Source: Pocillopora verrucosa (taxonomy: Eukaryota; Cnidaria; Anthozoa; Scleractinia; Pocilloporidae). Taken from it: a stretch of 64,000 bases of DNA. Location of the stretch: assembly GCF_036669915.1 (NCBI RefSeq), contig NC_089320.1, positions 4,731,039 to 4,795,038 on the forward strand. Reading direction: 5' to 3'. Each line of letters begins with the position of its first letter. Positions within the stretch are counted from its first letter, which is position 1. Shown here piece after piece: positions 55,451 through 64,000 of the stretch. Position numbers and translations under genes: made by a program. The notes under the pieces are model-generated. The model saw only the letters and a program-made list of their open reading frames with translations. It was not told the origin of the DNA and ran no database searches.

Positions 55451-55999
55451 TGTTAGTTTCGAAACACTTAGTTAATTACACCTTATTATAGCTTTGTTCT
55501 GATTCATTTCTAAGTCTTTCGTTAGTTAATGATTATTACAGTAAGTTTGTTATCTCCGATCAAATTTCCACTTAAGTGCACGTGTAAAGATTCTATTTCA
55601 ACCGTCGCTTTTAGTCATCGCTGCTAAATCATCACTGCTAAATCGTCGCTGCTAGATAATGGCTACAAGTTATTTACTGCCGTTAGGAGCTAGACCAAAG
55701 TAAGTTTTAATTTCTTTTACATTTACGTTATTTACCTTTTGTATGTATTATTGGTATAGTTTTCGTATTCTGTTTTCCGTGCAATCGCTTCATTTCTAGT
55801 TTGGTTAATGTTACATTTAGCAACGCATTTTTCTTAGTTTCTGTTGTAATTTCCTTTAGTTCGAACCACACGCACGCAACCTCAACCGCTACTCTCATCA
55901 AGCAAATTTCGTCTTAGCGCTAGCATCTAAAAACAATAAAGATCACTGTGTGCGTTTGAATTGTCCGCTCGATGTTTTGGGTAACCTTTTGAGGTTACA
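55451..55999 (+). repeat. 5' LTR of BEL/Pao element
   Basis: TGTTAGTTTCGAAACACTT to TTTTGAGGTTACA, 549 bp. Shares CATCGCTGCTAAATCATCAC and AGGAGCTAGACCAAAGTAAG with the 3' LTR. By eye several percent divergent from it, plus a duplication of the TCGCTRCRAGCTATTTRCTA unit in the 3' copy, so the insertion is not recent. Confidence 0.9.
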
Positions 56000-56194
56000 T
56001 TCGTTCGAGTTTAGCAAATCTCCAGTTATTCTTACATCTACCACGTTTGGTTCGAGTTTTTAAGCGAAGTTACTGAAGAAATAGCCATTTGTCGCATCAA
56101 ACCTTCGACCCCGCTTTCACGTGTGGAAATTCACGACGTGACAAACTGCAAGATATGTAACAAACGATCACGTTCTCAGGAAATCGATTTAAAA

Positions 56195-57391
56195 CATGTC
56201 GAAGGAAAGCGAAGTCGAATAAATAAATCTACGTATTGGAGAACGAAATCACACCCTCGATTGGGACGGAATCGACTCTGAAAGTTTTGATAGATTAAAG
56301 AGAGCTAGAGGCGCAAAGAAAGGTATCGTTACGAAAGCACAAAATGAAATATGCGAACTTATGTTAGATTTCGGAAACATTGAACTAGTCCAAAGAAAGG
56401 TGTAGATTCTGCAAGAATTCGAGGGCGCCTACGCCGCTTATCGCGAGCAGCTAAAAAAAAGATCGCGATATCGATGAGTCGAACGCCTACTTTGTCGAAG
56501 TAAAGCGTGGAATAGAGGATATCACAGGAGATGTAACTGGGTAGCGATCGAAGTGCGTGAGTTGATGAGGAGTTGTCTAGCTATGAAACCCGAAGAAGGA
56601 TATCAAGAGGCGCGCACTCTGCTGAAGGACAGATATGGCCAAAGTTATAGCATAGCTACCGCGTACGTTGAAAGGCTAACCAATGGACCGCCCATCAAAG
56701 CCGAAGATAGCGTCGCATTACGTCGATTCTGAGTTCTTCTAACTGGATGTACGAACATCCTCGGTGACACTGGATATCTCGGCAAAGCGGAGAACCCGGA
56801 AACACTAAGAATGATCGTCAAGAGACTGCCCTAAGGCCTAAACTTGAAATGGCGTGATATTGCAGGAGGCATCACCGAAATACAGAAGAGAGAGATCACG
56901 ATCAAGGACTTAAACGACTTCGTTAAGGCCAAAGCGATAGTAGCCACTCACGCTATATTCGGTAACGTATCGAGTCATCCTCCGACGCCACCATCAGCTA
57001 TGAAAGAGAAGAAGAAGCCTTCCCTTTTGCGACCTGCGTCACCGTACGGAACGCAAGCCCGCACCGATAAAGTGAACAAAGAAGCCAGCAAAAAATGCAT
57101 CCAAATCATATGTCTGCTCTGTAATTCTAACCATTGGCTCTTACAATGCGTCAATTTCAAGGCTAAATCCCTCGATGAGAGGCCCAAGTTCGTACACTCC
57201 AAAGACCTCTGCATTAATTGTCTTGTTCATAGCCATGCTGTTAGTTCCTGCCCCAAGGCAAGTTTTTGTCGAGTAACCGGATGTAAGGAAATTCATTCGA
57301 GCTATCTTCATCCCAGCGATGCACCTGCTGGGACTGGACGCAATTCTGCACCTGCAGTGACTAACCTCTCAAGTCAAGCAACCAAGCGTTG
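56195..57391 (+). pseudogene. BEL/Pao gag remnant with zinc-knuckle region
   Basis: ATG at 56195 is followed within nine codons by TAA. Further gag-like frames read DWDGIDSESFDRLKRARGAK (about 56260) with more stops. 56844-57391 is open: MKWRDIAGGITEIQKREITI, then a zinc-knuckle cluster CLLCNSNHWLLQC (about 57115) and a second Cys/His cluster CINCLVHSHAVSSC, as in BEL gag proteins that feed into the protease. Nonfunctional upstream; the knuckle part is well preserved. Confidence 0.8.
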
Positions 57392-59760
57392 AATGGCTAT
57401 GTTAAGGGAAAAGGTCATGGACGCTGTAGCGGAAATGACAGCAACCATGCGTCTGCAGCCGGATTAGCACTACTGCCTGTTAAGGTTAAAGCACCAGGTC
57501 TCGACAAGATCGTGGAAACCTACGCATTTTTGGATCATGGTTCCAATACTTCTTTCTGTTCAGAGGGACTCATTGAAGAGCTTGGCATTAATGGACGAGC
57601 AACAACATTGTCACTGACAACCATGGAAAGCAAAAACACCAGCATCAAATGCTCAGCAGTTGACCTTGAAGTGATGGATCTCAAAGAAGAAACTCTTGTC
57701 GAATTGCCACACGTGTTCACCAGACCACATCTACCCGCCACAGTAGAGAATGCCGCTAACCAAGGGGATGTAGATCGTTGGCCGCACTTACTGGAATAAA
57801 AATCTCCAAAATCGACGCGAACATGGGTTTGCTTATTGCTTCACCCGAAAGAAGTGAGGGAATCCTCTCACAATGGTCCCTATGCGACCTGGACGGTATT
57901 CGGTTGGGTGATAAATGGTCCTCTCGGTAGAGTTCAAGACTCGGGCTCGTACATAGCTAATTTTATAAGAGCAGACGCCGAACTAGACGACCAGTTCCGA
58001 AAGTACTGCAACATGGAGTTCAACGACTCTGTTTATGGTGCAAAAACTTCGTTGTCACAGAATGACAAACGCGCTCTAGAAATAATGCAAGATACTGCTG
58101 CTTTGCAAGACGGCCACTACACAATCGCCTTGCCGTGGAAGAACGACCCACCCTGTCTTGAGAACAATAGAAGCCTTGCCGAACAGAGGCTCAGATTGTT
58201 GAAGAAGCGTCTGTTGAAGGATTCAGATTTGCACGTAAAGTACGCAGCCTGCATAGAAGACCTCCCTCAGAAGGTATATGCAAAGAAGGCCCCACCTATC
58301 GGTATTCCAGGAGGAACTTGGTACCTTCCCCATCGTGCTGTTTTCCACCCAGCCAAGCCAGGAAAGATTCGCATCGTTTTCGACTGTTCCGTTTAACATC
58401 GTGGAAGTTCTTTGAATGACAGTTCTTACAGGGGCCTGAGCTCACGAACTCCTTGGTTGGAGTGCTGACTCGTTTCCGACAGGAGGCTGTAGGTCTCGTG
58501 GCAGATGTCGAGGCCATGTTTCGTCAAGTCAATGTGGTTCCTGAAGACCGTAAGGCCGTACGATTCCTTTGGTGGCCAAATGGAGAACTAGGAGCTCAAG
58601 CAAGAACTGATGATGATAATAGTGCATCTATTCAGCGGAGTCTCATCTCCTAGCTGTGCCAATTTTGCATTCAAGAAAGCGGTAGAAGATAATCCATCGA
58701 GCTTTCGTCCTGAGACCGTACGAACAGTAAAGTGTAATTTCTACGTAGAGGACTGTCTGAAATCTGTGGCAACGGATGAAAGCGCTATCTGTTTTGCGAG
58801 GGAACTTAGGGAGCTTCTGTCGAAAGGTGGCTTCCGTCTCACGAAATGGCTGTCTCACTCTCATAAAGTGATTGAGTCAATTCTAGGGGCTGAAAGAGCA
58901 ACAGCAGTGAAGAACCTAGATTTCGACCATCCCATCATTGAAAGAGCTCTTGGAGTACGATGGCAAGTGAGTTCGGATACTTTCAGCTTCAACATCAACA
59001 TTAAGGATAGGCCAGCTACTAGGAGAGGACTGTTGTCCGTTATCAGCTCAGTCTACGACCAGCTTGGATTCGTTGCTCCTTTCATCCTCACGGCTAAGGT
59101 GATCCTTCAAGATCTCTGCAAAAAAAAGCTCGATTGGAATGACCGTATACCGGACGAAGATTTGAGACATTCGCAAACATGGTTATGCGAGCTACCAAAA
59201 CTGGAGCACTTTCATATAGAACGATGCTTCAAACCTCGCGACTTTGGTGAAGTGACTTCTTGCCAGCTCCACTTCTTCTCTGACGCATCACAACTGGCTT
59301 ACGATGCTGTCGCCTATCTACGATTGGTTTACGACCGTGATTATAAACGGGCGTCCCTCGACTAAAGTATCAGACAACCCCAGAGATCCAGAAGCTTTGA
59401 CCCCAAACCACCTCCTACTCCTGCGTTCAGGACCTACCCTCTCCCCGGGTGTCTTCGCTAAAGAGGACCGCTATTCCCGACAAAGATGGAGACACGTGCA
59501 ATACCTGACAGACGTGTTCTGGCGACGGTGGATTCAATAATACCTCCCCTCGCTCCAGCAAAGGCAGAAATGGAATCATACTACCCGCAATTTTGCAGTT
59601 GGCGACGTCTTGCTCTTGTTGGATGAAAAAACACCGAGAAGTTCCTAGCCGCTTGGGCGTATCTTGGAAGCTTTTCCAAATCAGAGTGTCAAGCTAAAAA
59701 CCAAGTCCTCGGTTCTTGTGCATCCCATCGACAAAATTTTGTTGTTGAAAGCTGCCTAGG
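57389..59760 (+). pseudogene. BEL/Pao pol remnant, copy B
   Basis: Protease-like segment with AFLDHGS (about 57530), then after a short deletion near 57836 the segment YATWTVFGWVINGPLG, RT N-terminus ending IRIVFDCSV (58396), motif [12 protein letters not shown] (about 58505), [16 protein letters not shown] (about 58745), and a C-terminal region to [17 protein letters not shown] with a stop at 59365. Then a DUF5641-like tail ([26 protein letters not shown]) without intervening RNase H and integrase. Frames change at about 57800, 58400, 58600 and 59360. It retains the RT segment that copy A lost. Confidence 0.85.
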
Positions 59761-59895
59761 CAGTGATCTTGTGAACAGCATCTTAAGAGAACTTTCATTT
59801 TATTGACATTTAGTTTTTATTCCGAAGCGTTTCAACCCTGTTTCATGTTTTTAGTTAAAGGCAATCAGTTGTATCCGCCTTTAAAGGGGCTGGAA

Positions 59896-60473
59896 TGTCA
59901 GTTTCGAAACGCTTAGTTAATATACACTTTATTATAGTTTTGTTCTGGTTCATTTTTAGTATTTCGTTAGTTAATGATTATTACAGCAAGTTTGTTATCT
60001 CCGATCAAATTTCCACTTAAGTGCACGTGTTAAGATTCTATTTCAATCGTCGCTTGTAGTCATCGCTGCTAAATCATCACTGCTAAATCGTCGCTGCTAG
60101 GTAATCGCTACGAGCTATTTGCTACCGTTCGCTGCAAGCTATTTACTATCGTTAGGAGCTAGACCAAAGTAAGTTTTAATTTCTTTTACATTTACGTTGT
60201 TCACCTTTTGTATGTATTATTGGTATAATTTTGGTATTCTGTTTTCCGTGCAATCGCTTCACTTTTAGTTAGGTTAATGTTACATTTCGCAACGCATTTT
60301 TCTTAGATTAGTTTCTGTTGTATTTTCTCTTAGTTCGAACCACACGCACGCAACCTCAACCGCTACTCTCATCAAGCAAATTTCGTCTTAGTGCTATCGT
60401 CTAAAAACAATAAAGATCACTGTGTGCGTTCGAATTGTCCGCTCGTTCTCTTAGGTAACCTTTCGAGGTTACA
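59896..60473 (+). repeat. 3' LTR of BEL/Pao element
   Basis: TGTCAGTTTCGAAACGC to TTTCGAGGTTACA, 578 bp, followed by the target-site copy CTTCG. Intact here, unlike its counterpart at 2652-3206. Confidence 0.9.
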
Positions 60474-60571
60474 CTTCGTACATTATTTAATCGTCGTTGA
60501 GAGTGAATAATACTTTCCGTCTGCTTTTAAAGAAAACAATGTCGCAACAGTCGTTGCCAAACTATAATAAA

Positions 60572-60616
<45 letters not shown>

Positions 60617-60635
60617 TATAGCAGGTAATTTAGTG

Positions 60636-60800
60636 TTAACAACTGAGTTGAAAACGTAAATTAGCCACCGTAAAGGGTAAAAAAGCTGGCGTTTCGAGCG
60701 TTAGCCCTTCGTCAATCGCTCTGACGAAGAGCTGACGCTCGAAAGGTCAGCTTTTTTACCCTTTACGGTGGCTAATTTACGTTTTCAACTCAGTTGTTAA
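60636..60800. repeat. Foldback repeat, copy B
   Basis: Same palindrome as 3369-3533, with one visible difference in the left arm (CTGGCG for CTGACG). Confidence 0.85.
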
Positions 60801-61143
60801 GACTCAATTACCGTTGCTAAACTAGTTCCTTTGTTTTTTCAAAAGTGTACCTGCGTTTTTCTTTCTTACGCGCTCTCTAATTGGCAGGTGTCACAGTGTG
60901 ACAGATACTTGTAAAAATAATGTTTCGAAGTTGTTGAAAGCCTTTTAAATCATCTTTATCAGTGCGCAAATGGAAATGTGTCGATGAAGCCTCTCTCTTT
61001 AATTTGCATCACCTCTATTTTAACTACCATTTACTTGCTAAAAATTATTCAGTTTATGGTAGATCTTGCTGTAATCACAGCCCTAATTCATTCGGGTTCT
61101 TTAGGAAAGAATTTCGTTAAGTTTATGGAAAAAAATTTACAAT

Positions 61144-61286
61144 GTTATTCACCAGCCTAGGTCGGTCCGTATTAGGAAAAACTGTACCCTCTGTCTTGAG
61201 TACTGCCCTCGGCCTACAGCCTCTGGCGGTACTCAAGACCTCAGGCACAGCTTTTCCTAATACAGACCTCCCGGCTGGCGAATAAC
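61144..61286. repeat. Short palindromic MITE, copy B
   Basis: Counterpart of 3878-4025: GTTATTCACCAGCC to GGCTGGCGAATAAC, with the poly-A stretch of copy A replaced by ACCCTCTG. Confidence 0.7.
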
Positions 61287-61880
61287 ATCAAAATCCATTC
61301 GATAGCGTTATTCACCCTTTGAACGAGTGGGCCCTCATCTGTGGCATTTCTCCATGTACCTTACCCTACCTTGAGAGGGGGTCGTCTTTCACCACCTTCA
61401 CCAGGCCTGCCCCAAAAAGGCCTTCCCCAATGAGGCCTTCCAAATGGGAATCCAGGAGGACTCTGCCAGTACAACTGGTGTTTACAGTTTGAATATCCAG
61501 CTCCAAGGCCTACACCAACTCCTAATGTGACAGGCCATGCAACCCCTTCATATTAAAGTAAAAAATATTAGAGGAAGCTACAGTTTTGTGGAAACATCCA
61601 AACAAATATACTCATTGTGGTAAAAGCAGTGATAAGCTGGTGTAAACAAAAAACAACGCTTTCAATGGATTTCAAGCCCTTCATCCTAATAAGGCATTTT
61701 TCTCTTGTTTACAGGGAACATTCCAGTGTTCAAGAGGTAACTTTACCTTCCAATCCCTTCCATGGTACGCATAAATGAGAGTTAGTTTCATTCAAGCTAT
61801 AATGAATAACACTTTAGATAAACTTTTCACTTTTTATGGAGATGCTAAGGGTGTAAAAGAGCCATGGGTATTTAAATCCC

Positions 61881-62092
61881 TTTAACCCTATAACTCTCAT
61901 GAGTGACCAAGACAGAATTTCTCCTTACAATATCAATACAATATCAAGCAGAAGAGTGATGGGAATAAAGAATAGTATCAACTGGAGGATCATTACTTGA
62001 TCCAATACCAAATTCTCCAAAAGCATATTACAATAATTATATGGCAGACAGTAAGGAGAATTGCTAATGAGATCTTGGGAGTGAAGAGTTAA
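61881..62092 (+). mobile_element. MITE family 1 copy (copy B)
   Basis: Near-identical to 4601-4812, differing at two or three bases. Confidence 0.75.
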
Positions 62093-62489
62093 TAGTTATG
62101 ATTTCATGTCAGGAAACACTTAATCTTAAAAACTGTTGGTGTATTGCTACTTTATATTGGTTACCTTTGTATCTCTTGTTCATTAGATAGATTCATGTAA
62201 GTCAAATCAAAAAATGGAATCTGGTAACCAAAGGAATTTCATTGAAATATTCAAAACACCGCACCCTAAATAGGGGACCCTCTCCTCCCCCCTAGAAGAC
62301 CTCCTAGCTAGACCCCTATTCCCGCGAAGTGTATGTTGGACTATAAAAATATCTGCGTTACGAAGTTGAGCAGATATTTGTTTCTGTAAGTTCTGAATGG
62401 AATTTTATGTTTCTTAGTGAGTGTTTCAGTGTGTCTCTTAAGTGTTAAGTTATTTGAATAGCGCTATAAAAGTGTTGAGTAATTGAGTG

Positions 62490-63313
62490 TTTGTCCTTCG
62501 GGTCTGTGAACGCATCTGCATAAGCTGTTAATTTTAATTCGTTTGTGTTATAGTGTGGAGAGTTTGGTCATTTGAGCGCCTTCTGCTCAAGCTCAAAGTC
62601 CGCCGATTCAGCGAGAAGCACTTCTCACCGGGGATGACTGGCTTTTGGTCAGTGTCGGATGATGATCATCATTTGCAGGTTGGTTATGACTTTCCTTGTT
62701 TTTTTTTTCTTGGAAATTTTGACGAATTCAATATTTGGAACAACAGCTGAGGTGTGAAAGGCCGTTTCAATTCTGCCACGGGGTTTTGGAAAACCACCTT
62801 AAATGCGCCTGCGTTTGTTTTAGATGGTATTCGGCGTGGGTTCAGACTTCCTTTTGCGGAGTATCCGCCCCCGTGTTTGTTGCCCAATAACAAATTGGCC
62901 TTAGCTCATGGCTGCATCGTTGAACACAGCGTTCCTATATTCTGTGTTAACCCCTTAGCAGTAGCAGAGGGTAAAAAAGCTGCGCTTAGCAATTTATCCA
63001 AGACACGTTAACAATTATGTGGTCAAAGTTCAAAGTTCCCTCTTTGTCTCAAGTCCCAGAGGAAGGCCACTGGTGTTTTACATGGGGCTTTAAATCGGGG
63101 TATCACCACGTGGATATCTGTTCAGAGCATCAAGCGTTTCTCGGCTTTGCGTGGTCAATCGATGGCGTGCTCAAATATTTCACCTTTACAGTTTTGCCTT
63201 TCGGCCTTAGTAGCGCTAGTTATTGTTTCACCAAATTATAGCGCCTCTTATTGAAGCGCTGGTTTTCCATGGAGCATACTAGTTTTGTGTATCTTGACGA
63301 CGGTTTTGGAAGT
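62490..63313 (+). pseudogene. DIRS-like element, RT part (copy B)
   Basis: Better preserved than copy A: 62754-63011 reads GRFNSATGFWKTTLNAPAFV and IRRGFRLPFAEYPPPCLL, then VPIFCVNPLAVAEGKKAALS. After one frame change 63017-63241 gives PEEGHWCFTWGFKSGYHHVD, FTFTVLPFGLSSASYCFTKL. It is cut at 63313 by another retroelement, so RNase H and recombinase are absent here. Confidence 0.75.
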
Positions 63314-64000
63314 CATTAGTGTTATCAATGACCCATTGCGTATGCCCAACGTTATAAATAAGTATTTCTCATCTGTAATAACTTAGCAACCAAACTGCCT
63401 CAAGCTGAGCATCCTTATATGGACTATCTCTGTAACTCCAAATCACCTGACACCTCATTCTTCTTTAAACCTGTTACTCCGCATGAAATGAAGCTTGAAA
63501 TTTTATCCATACCGAACAATAAGTCATCTGGCCTTTACTCTTGTTCTGCATAACTTCTTAAACGCTCTTGTGACATAATATCCCCTGTCCTTGCAAATTT
63601 TCTCAACAAGTCTGTTAGTCTGGGGGCATACCCTTCTAAACTGAAAATGTCCAAAGTTATACCCGTCTACAAAGCTGATGATAAAAAAGATGGCTGCAAT
63701 TATAGACCGATTTCATTACTGTCAAACTTCAACAGGATTTTTGAGAAAATTATGCATAACAGAATGAAAGTTTTCATACAAAAACACCAACTATTATCTT
63801 CATCCCAATACGGTTTCGCCAAGGATATTCAACTGAACATGCTATACTTAACATGGTGGAATCCATCCGTACCAATATGGATAAAATACTTTTTTCTTGT
63901 GGGGTGTTCATCGACCTTAAGAAAGCTTTTGACACGGTGGACCATAAAATATTACTTGATAAACTTAATTATTACGGCCTTCGAGGAATTGACAATCAGT
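63314..64000 (+). pseudogene. 5'-truncated non-LTR retrotransposon RT, running off the window
   Basis: ISPVLANFLNKSVSLGAYPS, NYRPISLLSNFNRIFEKIM and, after a one-base shift near 63820, [20 protein letters not shown] (about 63905) are RT motifs of the Jockey/CR1/L2 group. A TAA at about 63550 and the frameshift make it inactive. Different in sequence from the elements at 6.2-9.3 kb and 13.2-14.3 kb. Confidence 0.8.

Larger units (their letters stand above)
55451..60473 (+). mobile_element. BEL/Pao LTR retrotransposon, end-to-end copy lacking RNase H and integrase
   Basis: Two LTRs (55451-55999, 59896-60473) starting TGT and ending ACA enclose gag and pol remnants, and CTTCG flanks both ends (55446-55450, 60474-60478), a 5-bp target duplication as usual for BEL/Pao. 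A purine-rich tract AAAGGGGCTGGAA precedes the 3' LTR. At 5.0 kb it is shorter than full BEL elements because pol is internally deleted at about 59360. It could move only with proteins from an intact relative. Confidence 0.9.
57434..63313 (+). repeat. Duplicated block, copy B (pairs with 480-6190)
   Basis: Same order as copy A without the 410-bp LTR insertion, the 440-bp LTR deletion or the 137-bp MITE, and with a 20-bp unit at about 61420 (CCTTCCCCAATGAGG) absent in A. Similarity ends at GGAAGTCA (63313), where a non-LTR element begins. Confidence 0.8.

Overview
The window looks like nuclear genomic DNA of a cnidarian, most likely a stony coral. It is AT-rich, genes are split by short GT-AG introns, and it carries an NLR-type receptor, a Kolobok transposon with a THAP domain, DIRS/BEL/non-LTR retroelements and many copies of 150-210 bp MITEs. 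The species cannot be fixed from the sequence alone. No bacterial, organellar, rRNA or CRISPR feature is visible.

Left edge (1-14.3 kb): nested retroelements. A 5'-truncated BEL/Pao element is followed by a foldback repeat, several MITEs and a DIRS-like element. The DIRS element is split by a non-LTR retrotransposon, and a second 5'-truncated non-LTR element lies just beyond its end. Most of 0.5-6.2 kb recurs in the same orientation at 57.4-63.3 kb, including the sequence 3' of the BEL LTR and its target-site copy, so the two edges are a duplicated pair. At the right edge the BEL element is complete end to end (55451-60473, two LTRs, 5-bp target duplication CTTCG), but it lacks RNase H and integrase.

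14.6-22.9 kb: two minus-strand exons of an unidentified gene flank a 1.7-kb element whose terminal inverted repeats are built from a short repeating motif and which carries one PHD-like exon. Next comes an almost intact Kolobok transposon (17964-22880) with TTAA target duplications. It has two convergent spliced genes, a THAP-DDE transposase (one frameshift) and a complete small gene for a P2X7-ballast-like zinc-binding domain. Each starts beside one copy of a mirrored promoter-like block.

24.3-27.8 kb: the 3' part of an ACAP-type ArfGAP/ankyrin gene, with seven clean exons and one damaged upstream exon. 27.8-32.0 kb is intergenic with MITEs and degenerate repeats. 32.0-35.75 kb is a single-exon gene for an NLR whose N-terminus is a four-transmembrane, connexin-like channel domain, followed by five 35-residue tandem repeats, a NACHT ATPase and an LRR array whose last repeat is frameshifted.

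38-54.8 kb: a RING-CH-like exon; a poorly defined plus-strand exon pair; a multi-exon Kyakuja-Dileera-Zisupton (KDZ) transposase-like gene on the minus strand (43.15-50.3 kb) with several inactivating lesions; and a 2.2-kb transposon with ~358-bp inverted repeats and a 9-bp target duplication that carries a broken spliced gene fragment. All functional statements rest on motif recognition by eye; no database search was possible.
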